Positions 8,306 through 16,406 of a stretch of 61,471 nucleotides of DNA are shown here, in pieces. Location of the stretch: contig JBJXGV010000067.1 of assembly GCA_046160485.1 (NCBI GenBank), positions 1 through 61,471 of the forward strand, given 5' to 3'. The DNA comes from JBJXGV01 sp046160485. Its GTDB lineage: Bacteria; Orphanbacterota; Orphanbacteria; JBJXGV01. Numbering within the stretch: the stretch's first letter is position 1; each line of letters starts with the position of its first letter. A program made the position numbers and the translations under genes. Below the pieces are notes generated by a model. That model was not told the DNA's origin, searched no databases, and saw only the letters and a list, made by a program, of their open reading frames with translations.

Positions 8306-8812
8306 CTACTGCGAGCGGAAGTTCTCGAACTTCAGCTCGGCGCCGACGTCTTTTCCTTTGAGAAGTGCGATCACCGCTTGCAGATCGTCGCGCGACCCCG
8401 AGGAGATGCGAACCGTCTCGCCTTGAATCGCCGCCTGCACCTTCTTCATGCCGGAGCCTTTCACGTGCTTCACGATTTCACGCGCCATGTCCTGCGTGAG
8501 CCCCTGCTGGATCGGAACCTCTTGCCGCGACGCGCCGCCGCCCGCCGGCTCGACCTTCCCGGGCGTGAAATTGCGCGTCGGCACGTGCCGCCGAATCAGC
8601 TTCGACTCGATCACGTCCCAGACCGCTTTGAGCTTGTACTCATCCGGCGCGCCGAGCACGAGCTTGTTTTCCTTCTTGTCGATCTCGATCGTCACCAACA
8701 TCCCTTTGAAATCGTAGCGCTGGCCGATCTCTTTCTCGGCCTGCTGCACCGCGTTTTGAACCTCCTGATAATCGACGCCTGTCGTGACGTCGAACGAGTT
8801 CGTTCCCGCCAT
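8306..8812 (-). CDS. yajQ: YajQ-family nucleotide/cyclic-di-GMP-binding protein
   Basis: A protein of 168 residues, the usual family length. It starts MAGTNSFDV and contains DYQEVQNAVQQAEKEIGQRY, DFKG, a LIRRHVP block, and the C-terminal AREIVKHVKGSGMKKVQAAIQGETVR and SSGSRDDLQAVIALLK, all family signatures. YajQ proteins have two ferredoxin-like domains; some bind cyclic di-GMP and modulate transcription, while others are described as nucleic-acid-binding. The ATG at 8812 follows an AGGAGG about 11 bases upstream; the frame extends 18 codons further without a better start. It sits alone between the copper lipoprotein and the histidine kinase. Confidence 0.92.
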   Translation of the reverse strand: MAGTNSFDVTTGVDYQEVQNAVQQAEKEIGQRYDFKGMLVTIEIDKKENKLVLGAPDEYKLKAVWDVIESKLIRRHVPTRNFTPGKVEPAGGGASRQEVPIQQGLTQDMAREIVKHVKGSGMKKVQAAIQGETVRISSGSRDDLQAVIALLKGKDVGAELKFENFRSQ

Positions 8813-8983
8813 TTCTTCTGCTCGCCTCCTCTCGCGCGTCCGCGCGCTTGAAAACCGGGCGTTCATATTACGACGCCGCGTAGGAGATCGCGCAAGCTAT
8901 CCGAGAAGGGGTCGAGCGGTGGGTCGCGCGGGGCGAGTGCGGGCGACTGTGGGTGTGCGAGCGCGACTGCGCGTACGGGTGCG

Positions 8984-10228
8984 CTACGCGCGTGCGTCGG
9001 AGGCGTGCGTCGAGGGGACAAGCGGGGGCGTGCGAAGAGACGGCGCCGGCAGCGGCGTGACGTTGTCGAGCAGCACGTCCGTGTCCGCCGCGGCCGAATG
9101 CGCGGCCGCGATCGGGAGCCGCAAGTGGAACGTGCTCCCCTTTCCGACAGCGCTCTCGACCCAGAGTTCGCCGTTGTGCCGGTCGATGATCTCCTTCGAA
9201 ATCGCGAGGCCGAGCCCCGTGCCCTGAACGTTGCTGTCGTCCGCGCCGCCGCGATAGAAGCGATCGAACACGTACGGCAGATCCTTCGCGGGTATGCCGC
9301 GACCGGTGTCGCGCAGCGTGAGATGAACACACGCGGCGCCGCGGCCGTCGCGATCGCCGCGCGTTTCGATGCGCGCCGAGAGCGAGATCGAGCCGCCGCG
9401 CGACGTGAACTTCACGGCGTTTCCGATGAGGTTCGTCAGGACGCGCACCATGCGGTGTCCGTCCGCCTCGACAAGCGGAAGATCCGGCGGCACGTCGGTC
9501 GTGAGATGAATCCCCTTTTCGTTCGCGAGGATTCCCGCCGTCTCGAGCGCCTCATCGACGAGCTGCCGCAGCGCGCACGGCCCCGTGTGAAGCGCAACGC
9601 GCCCCGCTTCGAGGCGCGCGAGGTCCTGCAAGTCGTTGATGAGCACCGCGAGCCGCCGCGCCTCGCGGTTGATGATGCCGAGGAACTCCGCGCGAATCTC
9701 CGGCGGCGCGTCTTCGCGCGCCATGAGCACCTCGCTGTAGCTCTGAATCGCGGTGAGCGGCGTGCGAATCTCGTGCGACACCGTCGAGAGAAACGAGTCC
9801 TTCATGCGATCGATCGCGGTGAGTTGTTCGATCGCACCTTCGAGTTCGCTCGTGCGGGTTTCGATGCGTATCGCCATGTCGCGCTGCGCCATCAAATCCG
9901 CCTTGAGCCGCTCCGTCTCCGTGCGCTTCAGCGTGATGTAGAGGGCGAAGACGATGATGAGCCCGATGAGCCCGAGCAGCACGTTCCAGCGTTCGTTCGT
10001 GACGCGCCACATGCTCGCGCCTTCCTCCGCAACGTGAACGACGTCGAGAATCGCGACCGCCACGCCGACCATAAGCAGCAGGCCAAGCGTTAGATACCAA
10101 TACATGTTCAGTCGCCGCGAAAGCTGGACAACCCTCTCGCGGGACGCCTGGTCGTCGCCGTGCCGCGTCGGGGGGGGAGTGCCGCGCGATCCGAACGATG
10201 ACGAATCTGATGATGCAATCGTGGGCAT
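8984..10228 (-). CDS. Membrane-bound sensor histidine kinase, orphan
   Basis: A protein of 414 residues from the ATG at 10228. Two transmembrane helices (~43-63 and ~82-100) enclose only a short external loop, so there is no sizeable periplasmic sensor. A coiled linker leads to HisKA with the H-box STVSHEIRTPLTA (phosphoacceptor His152). HATPase follows with N box LTNLIGNAVKF, G1 DTGRGIP, F box YVFDRFYRGG and G2 GTGLGLAIS. No HAMP, PAS or receiver domain is evident. No response regulator is adjacent, so its partner must be elsewhere. No ribosome binding site is clear; the upstream 68-codon extension is Arg/Pro-rich shadow sequence. Confidence 0.9.
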   Translation of the reverse strand: MPTIASSDSSSFGSRGTPPPTRHGDDQASRERVVQLSRRLNMYWYLTLGLLLMVGVAVAILDVVHVAEEGASMWRVTNERWNVLLGLIGLIIVFALYITLKRTETERLKADLMAQRDMAIRIETRTSELEGAIEQLTAIDRMKDSFLSTVSHEIRTPLTAIQSYSEVLMAREDAPPEIRAEFLGIINREARRLAVLINDLQDLARLEAGRVALHTGPCALRQLVDEALETAGILANEKGIHLTTDVPPDLPLVEADGHRMVRVLTNLIGNAVKFTSRGGSISLSARIETRGDRDGRGAACVHLTLRDTGRGIPAKDLPYVFDRFYRGGADDSNVQGTGLGLAISKEIIDRHNGELWVESAVGKGSTFHLRLPIAAAHSAAADTDVLLDNVTPLPAPSLRTPPLVPSTHASDARA

Positions 10229-10356
10229 CTGTCGAAGCCAAGTATCGACCGATACGCGGCGCAACTTGAGATATTCGAGGGCGTTTCGAGTGCGGGACGG
10301 GGTGGGGCGGCGCGGGGCGGCGCGGGGCGAAGCGAGGCGTGGCGAAGCGAAACGCT

Positions 10357-10404
10357 GCGGCCGGCCGCGAGAGCCGAGTGTCGGGCCCCCATGCGGCCGG
10401 CCGC
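10357..10404. repeat. Paired 12-bp palindromes forming a strong hairpin
   Basis: The palindrome GCGGCCGGCCGC occurs at 10357-10368 and again at 10393-10404, 24 bases apart. The copies can pair as a 12-bp stem. The element lies 41 bases beyond the parvulin gene stop (minus strand) and ahead of the histidine kinase gene. A transcription attenuator or mRNA-end stabiliser is possible; there is no proper T run. Confidence 0.5.
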
Positions 10405-10444
10405 GTTGGAACAAGCGCGCCGAGCGGCGCACTCCGAAGCGCCG

Positions 10445-11137
10445 CTATTTGATGCGCTTGATGATGTGCCAGCCGAACGGACTCTTCTGAGCGTCCCACG
10501 CCGCAACGTCGATGTTGCCCGGGCTGATGTTGAAGCCGACGTCGCCGAACGCCGCGACCATGCGATCGCGCGCGAACTCGCCCGGCGCGGGCGTCACGCC
10601 GATTCCCGCCATCGCGTAAATCCCCGGCGGCGAGTCGTCGGTGTACTCGCGCACGAGCTTGCCGTAGTCCTCGCCCTTGCGCGCGCGCTCGAGCACGTCC
10701 ATTGCGAGTTTCTGTGCTTCGTCTTTCGTGCGGGTGATGTTCTTGCCCGGAACCGATCCCGCGAATCCGATCAGGATGTGCTGAACCTGAACGTGTTCGG
10801 GCAGCGTCGCGGGCTTCACCGGCATCACACCTTCGATGTAGCCGTTCGCCGTCTTCGCTGCCGGCGCATCCTTCTTCACCGCGGCCTCCTTGCTAGCGGC
10901 GTCCGCCGCGGGAGTCGCGACCGCCCCGTCTTTCGGCGCTGCCGCGGAGAGTTCGCCATCTTTCGGTTGCCTGCCGGTCTTCGCCGAGGTCGCGCTAGAC
11001 GCGTCGCTGTGGCTCGCCGCGCTCGTTTCCTTCGCCGGCTTGCTGTCGTTCGCGCACGCGCCCGCCGCGAGCGCAAGAGCGAGCGCCGACGCGGCGACGG
11101 CTGCGCGCAACGCGTCGCGTGAGTGAGATCCGTTCAT
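10445..11137 (-). CDS. Parvulin-type peptidyl-prolyl isomerase lipoprotein
   Basis: A protein of 230 residues. A signal peptide ends in LAAGAC, giving a predicted lipoprotein, followed by a ~75-residue Ala/Lys/Ser-rich linker. The C-terminal ~115 residues form a PpiC/parvulin domain: VQVQHILIGF, KDEAQKLAMDVLERARKGEDYGKL, then MVAAFGDVGFNISPGNI and SPFGWHIIKRIK. It would catalyse cis-trans isomerisation of prolyl bonds and assist folding of exported or outer-membrane proteins. The central block is shorter and more divergent than in PrsA/SurA, and there is no separate chaperone domain. An AAGGAGAC site precedes the ATG. Confidence 0.88.
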   Translation of the reverse strand: MNGSHSRDALRAAVAASALALALAAGACANDSKPAKETSAASHSDASSATSAKTGRQPKDGELSAAAPKDGAVATPAADAASKEAAVKKDAPAAKTANGYIEGVMPVKPATLPEHVQVQHILIGFAGSVPGKNITRTKDEAQKLAMDVLERARKGEDYGKLVREYTDDSPPGIYAMAGIGVTPAPGEFARDRMVAAFGDVGFNISPGNIDVAAWDAQKSPFGWHIIKRIK

Positions 11138-11208
11138 CGCTTCCGTCTCCTTATGAGTGGTGAATGATTACGGGGTTTCCGCTTGCTCTGTGCTGATATC
11201 ACGCCTCG

Positions 11209-11673
11209 TTACATCTTGCCGAGGAAGATCGCATAGCTGCCCGCGACTTCGTGGAACCCGACCGACTCGTAGAATCCGGCGGGGTCTTTCTCCGCGCGGT
11301 TCGACGTGACGACGATCTTGCGGCAGAAGCGATCGCGGGCGCGCTCGACCGCCTTCTCGCAGAGCGCGCGTCCGACGCCCTTCCCCTGCTGGCCCGGATC
11401 GACGACGAGTTCCTGGATCTCCGCGAGCATGCCGCACGCATGAAGCGCGTTGCCGAAGCGGATCGTCACGAGCCCGACCGCTGGGCCTTCGCCCGGGCCT
11501 TCGCTCGTCCCCTCGACGGCGACGTACGCCTCCCAGTCGGGATCGCCGAGCAACTCGCGGTACGTGATCGCAAGCCCCGGCGTGTCGAGCGGATGCCGCG
11601 AGCCGAGATGCTCCACGAGCCGTTGAACGTCGTTGTAGTCCGCGGGCGAAACCGGCCGCGCCATGATGGGCAT
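11209..11673 (-). CDS. GNAT-family N-acetyltransferase
   Basis: A protein of 154 residues from the ATG at 11673, preceded by AAAGGAG. The acetyl-CoA loop is VDPGQQGKGVGRALCEKAVE, matching the Q/R-x-x-G-x-G/A motif A, followed by a beta-bulge strand KIVVTSNR and the C-terminal AGFYESVGFHEVAGSYAIFLGK. It is a standalone small acetyltransferase, and the substrate cannot be assigned. The 37-codon extension upstream crosses a divergent promoter region and lacks a ribosome binding site. The gene is divergently oriented from the porin gene. Confidence 0.88.
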   Translation of the reverse strand: MPIMARPVSPADYNDVQRLVEHLGSRHPLDTPGLAITYRELLGDPDWEAYVAVEGTSEGPGEGPAVGLVTIRFGNALHACGMLAEIQELVVDPGQQGKGVGRALCEKAVERARDRFCRKIVVTSNRAEKDPAGFYESVGFHEVAGSYAIFLGKM

Positions 11674-11836
11674 TGTTGCGCTCCTTTCATCGAGCCGAAC
11701 AACCGGGCGCGATTCTACACGACGCGGACACCGCGCGCCTTCGTTGAAGGCGAGCCAATTTCGATTGCGCGTCGTCACAAACATCCCTCCTCGCCTGCTC
11801 CTCTACGTCCGCACCCGAACAGGAGGGCTCTAATTC
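11674..11836. promoter_or_regulatory. Divergent promoter region
   Basis: A 163-base gap between the acetyltransferase (minus) and the porin (plus). It must carry both promoters. The AGGAGGG ribosome binding site for the porin lies at its right end. I cannot assign convincing -35/-10 pairs. Confidence 0.4.
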
Positions 11837-13015
11837 ATGACTCAGAAAGCGCAGGTTCGCAGCGAAATTATCGGTTTGGGGAGGAGTCCGAGCCCCTCGC
11901 GACGTCGTGTCGCGCCGTCGTGGCGCTTGGTCGCGGCCGTCGTCTCGATTCAGGTTCTCGCGTGGTCACCGGCGATCCATGCCGGGGATCCGCCCGTTGA
12001 AACCGACACGGAGCTTCAGGCGGCTCCCGAGATGGATGAGGGTTCCCCAGACTCGTCGGGAGCAAAACCGAAGAAGCCAAAGCCGAAGATCTCAGGCTAC
12101 ATCCAGTTTTACTACAGGACGAGAATCGAGCGGAGCGGCGACAACATAACGTCGCCCGACGCGTTTCGGTTCGGCCGCGTGAAGATCCGGTTCACCGGGA
12201 AGGCGCAGCCCGGCGTGACGTACGTTGTGGAGGTCGATCCGCGCTCGCCGCAGATCTCCGGTGTCATGCGCGACTGTTACATCCAATGGGAGTTTGTCGA
12301 CGGGCAACGCCTGCGCTTCGGACAGATGAAGACGCCATTCGGGTGGGAGAATCGCGTGTCCACTACGGACCTCTACACGATCAATCGGACGGAAGTGAGC
12401 GAGTTGTTCGGGCGTGGTTTGACTCTGCGCGACATCGGCGTCGGGTGTTTCGGGCGCATACCGCTCGGGAATGGCTTCCGCATCGAAGACGAAATCACCA
12501 TCACCAACGGCGCCGGGCTCGGCGCGCAGGCCGACGACGACAAGCGCAAGAACGTGTTCGCACGGCTCGGCGCCCGGAAGAAGGCCGAATCGGCAACGCT
12601 GTGGTTGGGCGTTTCGGGCGCAACCGGAACGGTTAACGAGCCGAGCGACCCGGAGACGCCGGACGAGCCGGGGCTCTCGTTCGACTTTCAGAGATTCGGC
12701 GTCGATGTGGGAGTCGACACGCGACACGCGTTCGCCGTTGTGGAGTACGCATACGGCGACGAAAAAGCCAACGACCCCGAAGAGGGCGGGGCTCTCGCGG
12801 CCTGGTATCTACTCGTCGCGGGGAAGACCTCGTTCGGTGTCGGTCCCGTCGTTCGATACGACGTGTTTGACGAGGACATCACCCGCTGGACCGTGGGTGG
12901 GTACTACGGTCTCCCTGGTGCGGCTCTGCGCTCCATCGTGACGTACGAAGTCAGCAAGGAAGCCGAGTTCGACAATGATGATCGTCTGCTGGCGATGCTG
13001 CAGCTCCTCTTTTGA
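11837..13015 (+). CDS. Phosphate-selective porin O/P-like outer-membrane protein
   Basis: A protein of 392 residues with an extended N-terminal signal and a Pro/Lys linker (KPKKPKPKISGYIQFYYRTR). The barrel start ISGYIQFYYR, FRFGRVKIRFTGKAQPGVTYVVEVD and RLRFGQMKTPFGWEN are typical of OprO/OprP-type porins; the final strand ends LLAMLQLLF with a C-terminal Phe as expected for barrel insertion. It forms a channel for anions or small solutes across the outer membrane. AGGAGGG sits 9 bases before the ATG. It is monocistronic. Confidence 0.85.
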   Translation: MTQKAQVRSEIIGLGRSPSPSRRRVAPSWRLVAAVVSIQVLAWSPAIHAGDPPVETDTELQAAPEMDEGSPDSSGAKPKKPKPKISGYIQFYYRTRIERSGDNITSPDAFRFGRVKIRFTGKAQPGVTYVVEVDPRSPQISGVMRDCYIQWEFVDGQRLRFGQMKTPFGWENRVSTTDLYTINRTEVSELFGRGLTLRDIGVGCFGRIPLGNGFRIEDEITITNGAGLGAQADDDKRKNVFARLGARKKAESATLWLGVSGATGTVNEPSDPETPDEPGLSFDFQRFGVDVGVDTRHAFAVVEYAYGDEKANDPEEGGALAAWYLLVAGKTSFGVGPVVRYDVFDEDITRWTVGGYYGLPGAALRSIVTYEVSKEAEFDNDDRLLAMLQLLF

Positions 13016-13561
13016 GGATCGCGCGCTTAACCGTCGGCTGAGGGCCCAGCTTCGGCAGACGCGCTGACGCGCTCGCGCCAGATCGTTCGCACGCTCCGCG
13101 ACTGGGCGATGGCGCGGCGGCCGCCACCGCAGAGCGGGTTGGGCGGGGCTGAACAACCACTACGGCTCTCGGGCCCGACGCGGCGCCGACGTCGCGGCGC
13201 TCTACTACACGTTCTTCGAGACGGCGAAGCTCGCGGGGATCGAGCCGAAGGGCTACGTGATCAGCGCCGCGATCCCCGCGATCGCCCACCAGGGGCCGTC
13301 ACGCTCCCCGCCTCGCTTTTCAGCAACGCGAACGACTGACGTCCGGCGCCGCCCTGACTCTGCGACGTCGAGATCACGCCCTCGCGCGCGACGCTCCGCG
13401 TGCGTCGCAAGGGGATTTCCTGCCGCCAGTCGGCATGGAACGAGGAAGGTTTCGAGCTGAGATCAGAGAGTGGACGTCGCTCGTTTCGTCCGGAGCAGAT
13501 GCCGCGATACCGCGGCGCCACCTCGTCGACAGTTAAGCGGTCGAGAAGGTCGTAGTGCCGG
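13016..13561. other. 546-base region without an intact gene; holds a transposase relic
   Basis: After the porin stop this stretch contains the IS66-type remnant described separately (~13060-13339). The remaining ~220 bases up to the DUF4956 stop hold nothing I can assign. Both strands contain only short Arg/Ser-rich frames of shadow type. Confidence 0.5.
13060..13339 (+). pseudogene. IS66-type transposase C-terminal remnant, frameshifted
   Basis: Three consecutive frame segments together match the end of an IS66-like transposase. The first reads IVRTLRDWAMARR (~13080-13118). The second, in another frame from 13149, reads NNHYGSRARRGADVAALYY then FFETAKLAGIEPKGYV. The third, back in the first frame, reads PGAVTLPASL to a stop at 13339. 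The order (xxLRxW...NHYGSRxRRG...YYxxxExAKLxGxxPxxY...PGxVTLP) is the usual IS66 carboxy-terminal order. At least two frameshifts separate the parts and the catalytic DDE region is missing. No terminal inverted repeats were found. The left boundary is approximate. Confidence 0.7.
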
Positions 13562-14173
13562 CTACCGCGGGTTCGAGTGGTAGACCGAGATCTCGGCTGA
13601 GTCGCGCAGGAGATCGACGCGGTGGATCTCGACGCGCGCCGCGTCGAGCCCGGTCTTCGTATTGATGTCCGCCATCAGCTCCGCCTCGCGGCCGGGTCGC
13701 AGTAGCTCGAGACGGTCGTACAAAATTGGCGTCGAGTGTTCCGAACGCTTCCACGGTCTCAGCTCGAGCGCGGCGGTCATCGACACGATGACCCCGTTGA
13801 CGACGAGCAGCTCCGCCAGGCTGGTGTTCTTGTTCGCGACACCGTTGAGTAGACCGAGTCCGATCACGATGAACAGGTAGGTCAGGTCGCGGATGCGGAT
13901 CTGCTCCGTGCGATAGCGCAGAATTCCGAAAACGCCGAAGAGCGCGAGTGCGAGCCCCAGCTCGGTCGGGACCTTGCGCAAGAGCAGGCACATGCAAAGC
14001 GTGATGACATTGAAAAGGTAGTAGGTAAATACGAACTCGCGATTCCGATTGATGCGAAAGTAAACGAGGCGAATCACGATGCTCACGAATATGAGATCGA
14101 GCGCGAGTCGCGCGACCAGCTTGCCCAGATCGTCCCAGTTCATCGTCATGCTGGCGCCGAAGAGTTCGTTCAC
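13562..14173 (-). CDS. DUF4956-family membrane protein
   Basis: A protein of 203 residues from the GTG at 14173, which forms a GTGA overlap with the upstream VTC gene. It has four hydrophobic segments (RLALDLIFVSIVIRLVYF, EFVFTYYLFNVITLCMCLLL, ELGLALALFGVFGILRYR, LTYLFIVIGLGLLNG) and a soluble C-terminal part. The stretch FGILRYRTEQIRIRDLTYLF is the DUF4956 signature. In many bacteria the family sits beside a VTC-domain gene, as here, suggesting a membrane partner for polyphosphate or another anionic polymer. The mechanism is unknown. Confidence 0.88.
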   Translation of the reverse strand: MNELFGASMTMNWDDLGKLVARLALDLIFVSIVIRLVYFRINRNREFVFTYYLFNVITLCMCLLLRKVPTELGLALALFGVFGILRYRTEQIRIRDLTYLFIVIGLGLLNGVANKNTSLAELLVVNGVIVSMTAALELRPWKRSEHSTPILYDRLELLRPGREAELMADINTKTGLDAARVEIHRVDLLRDSAEISVYHSNPR

Positions 14174-14955
14174 GCCGCACTTCCCGTCAACGCGCGAAGC
14201 GCGGGGAGCAGAGTGTTCGCGTGCAGCTCCGGGTGGGTCAGCGCGATCGACGTGCAGTACTTGCTCGCCGAGCCGGGCCGAATGCCCGCCGCGCGCAGCG
14301 TCGTCATGGCGAGAGAGTCTCGGCGGCGCGGCCACTGCTTCACCTCGACGATCGCGACGCCATCGATCGGCCGGCGCATGCCGTCCTTCTCTATGCCGAG
14401 ATCGAGATCGATGGTCACTCGCTCGTTCGCGTCGAGCCCCAAGAGCGTGACGCGGCGGAAGTGGCTGAATACCTGGGGAACGAGATGCGCGGTCACTCCG
14501 GTGTGAGTCGCGAAGAACACTCGATCGTCCGCGGTAAGCTCATCGTCGCCGTATTCGCGAGCACGCCATTGTTTACTCGTCTCCATTTCGCTCCTTCGTT
14601 CTTTGACTTCGAGGATGGACAGCCGTCGGTCTGTGTAGTGTCGAATGCGCGCCTTGTGCCGCACACGAAAGCCGCGACGATGCGCGTGAAAGAACGTGAG
14701 TTCCGGAGTATCGAAGTACAGAGTGCGGTAGGTGGCGATGAGTTCATCACCCGCGGGCAATACGGCGTGGGACGCCGAGAGTCGGGACGCGAGCGCCACA
14801 GCCGCGACCGGCGTCAGGACGTACTTGGTGTCGGTGCGGCGGCGCAATTCCCGCTTCGACAGAAGCTCGGGCACCGCGCGATCGAAACGCGCGAGCAGAT
14901 CGCGCCATTCGCTCGACGCGGGAGTCGCCCAACCCTCGGTTCCGCGTTCAATCAT
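14170..14955 (-). CDS. VTC-domain (polyphosphate polymerase-like) protein
   Basis: A protein of 261 residues. The triphosphate-tunnel fold of VTC4-like enzymes is indicated by ELRRRTDTKYVL (37-48), YRTLYFDT (76-83), FRVRHKARIRHY (96-107), LEVKER (115-120), VTIDLDLGIE and VEVKQWP near the C-terminus, then ASKYC. The Arg/Lys-rich strands that line the phosphate tunnel and the acidic metal-binding residues are present. In yeast the homologous domain makes polyphosphate from ATP. Here it is soluble and coupled by a 4-base overlap to a DUF4956 membrane protein. Function as a polyphosphate synthase is inferred from the family. Confidence 0.85.
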   Translation of the reverse strand: MIERGTEGWATPASSEWRDLLARFDRAVPELLSKRELRRRTDTKYVLTPVAAVALASRLSASHAVLPAGDELIATYRTLYFDTPELTFFHAHRRGFRVRHKARIRHYTDRRLSILEVKERRSEMETSKQWRAREYGDDELTADDRVFFATHTGVTAHLVPQVFSHFRRVTLLGLDANERVTIDLDLGIEKDGMRRPIDGVAIVEVKQWPRRRDSLAMTTLRAAGIRPGSASKYCTSIALTHPELHANTLLPALRALTGSAA

Positions 14956-15287
14956 GTTGATCGCCGTCCCCTCTCAAGTCGCCGCCAAATCGGCGAAGTT
15001 CTGAGCAATCCATTGAAAAACAGCTCCCAAAGCATCGGTTCGAACTGGCTGAACTTGAGTTTTGGTGCGGATCCGCGACCACGGTCACTTCGCTCGTTGC
15101 GCTATGCACGGCGTGACGCGGCGTTCGCGAAATAGAACACGCCAGCCGCAGATTTGTGACGGATGCGTGGCAGGGCCGTGGCGGAGACGCGAGGCGGGAC
15201 CGTGGCGGAGACGCGGCGCCGCACGCGGCACTGCACGCAGCACCGGCGGCGTTGCGGCGGGCCCCGCGCGCGGATAGACTGCGCCCC
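14956..15287. promoter_or_regulatory. 332-base divergent intergenic region
   Basis: It lies between the VTC gene (minus) and the oxidoreductase (plus), so it should contain both promoters. The left ~170 bases are less GC-rich than the surroundings. The right part contains a 16-base direct repeat, listed separately. I could not identify convincing promoter hexamers. Confidence 0.4.
15176..15215. repeat. Direct repeat of 16 bases, period 24
   Basis: CCGTGGCGGAGACGCG occurs at 15176-15191 and 15200-15215. It lies ~75 bases upstream of the oxidoreductase ATG and might be a regulator site or a simple slippage product. Confidence 0.5.
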
Positions 15288-16346
15288 ATGCGATTCGCAC
15301 TGATCGGATGCGGCGACATCGGCGTAATGCGCGCCGACGCGGTGGCGCGGCTGCGCGGGCTCGGCGTGAGCGACGCGCGGCTCGTCGCGGCGGCGGACGC
15401 GGACGGCGCGCGCGCGCAGGCGATCGCCGCGCGTCACGCCGGCTGCCGCGCGCTCACCGACGGCGACGAGGCGGCGCGCCTCGCCGATGCGGACGCGGTC
15501 ATCGTCTCGACGCCGCCTCACCTGCACGCGCGTTTCGCGCTCGCGGCGATCGCGGCCGGCAAGAGCGTGCTCATCGAGAAGCCGATCGCGTCGTCGATCG
15601 ACGACGCGCGCGCGATCGTCGGCGCGGCGGCGGAGCGCGGCGCGACACTCGCGACCGGCTTCAACATCCGGCACTTCCTCGCATTTCGGCGCGCGCACGA
15701 GCTTCTTACGAGCGGCGCGCTCGGCGAACTCGACCACGTGCGCGCCTACCACGGCCATCCCGGCGGCAGCGAGTTCACGCACGCGTGGGTTCACGATCAG
15801 AAGGTGATGGGCGGCGGCGCGCTCCTCGACAACGGCATTCACATTCTCGATTTGGCGCATTGGTTCCTGGGCGGCGTCGTCGAGGCGAAGGGCTACACGA
15901 GCGGACACGTCTGGAAGTTCGACGGCTGCGAAGACAACGGGTTCGCGCTCTTCAAGAACGCGGCCGGGCGAATCGCGACGGTGCGCGCGTCGTGGACCGA
16001 GTGGCGCGGCTACGGATTCGCGGTCGAGGTGTACGGCACACGCGGAATGGCGCGCGCATCGTATCCGCCGATGATGCTAGAGACCGCGATCGCGGCGAAG
16101 CCTGGCGCGCCCGTGCGCCGAAGCCGCGATCTCTTTCCCGTGTTCCAAGTGAAGGAGCGCGTGAAGTCGTGGCGCTGGAACCTCGTCGAGAGTCTCGCAG
16201 CGGAGATGAAGGATTTCGCGGATGCGGCGCGCGCGCGGCGCCCACCCGCGTGCAGCGGCGTCGACGGACTGCGCGCGCTCGAAATGGCGCACGCCGTCTA
16301 TCGCTCGTCGCAAAGCGGCGGCGGCGTCGCGATTCCGCTCGCGTGA
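15288..16346 (+). CDS. Gfo/Idh/MocA-family NAD(P)-dependent oxidoreductase
   Basis: A protein of 352 residues starting MRFALIGCGDIG, a classic Rossmann GxGxxG. The block STPPHLHARFALAAIAAGKSVLIEKPIA contains the EKP motif that ends the nucleotide-binding half. The second half begins near FNIRHFLAFRRAHELL and carries GGGALLDNGIHILDLAHWFLG, where the family's catalytic Lys/Asp/His region lies. Such enzymes oxidise or reduce sugar, inositol or related substrates; no substrate is evident here. The longer in-frame extension upstream is repeat-derived and lacks a ribosome binding site. It is followed after 60 bases by the YcaQ-like gene on the same strand. Confidence 0.9.
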   Translation: MRFALIGCGDIGVMRADAVARLRGLGVSDARLVAAADADGARAQAIAARHAGCRALTDGDEAARLADADAVIVSTPPHLHARFALAAIAAGKSVLIEKPIASSIDDARAIVGAAAERGATLATGFNIRHFLAFRRAHELLTSGALGELDHVRAYHGHPGGSEFTHAWVHDQKVMGGGALLDNGIHILDLAHWFLGGVVEAKGYTSGHVWKFDGCEDNGFALFKNAAGRIATVRASWTEWRGYGFAVEVYGTRGMARASYPPMMLETAIAAKPGAPVRRSRDLFPVFQVKERVKSWRWNLVESLAAEMKDFADAARARRPPACSGVDGLRALEMAHAVYRSSQSGGGVAIPLA

Positions 16347-16406
16347 GCGCGACTCGCGCAACGTAGACCGCATGCACGGCGCCCCTCCTCGGACACGCGT
16401 CGCCTG

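Noticed and set aside
9005..10093. Antisense frame over the histidine kinase
   Set aside because: Shadow of a gene with all histidine-kinase boxes.
13261..13521. 86-residue minus-strand frame in the region after the porin
   Set aside because: Overlaps the transposase relic, low-complexity, no start signal.
15156..15287. Upstream extension of the Gfo/Idh/MocA gene
   Set aside because: It consists of the 24-base repeat and Arg/Gly/Ala filler; the Rossmann start MRFALIGCGDIG is at the proper position for the family.
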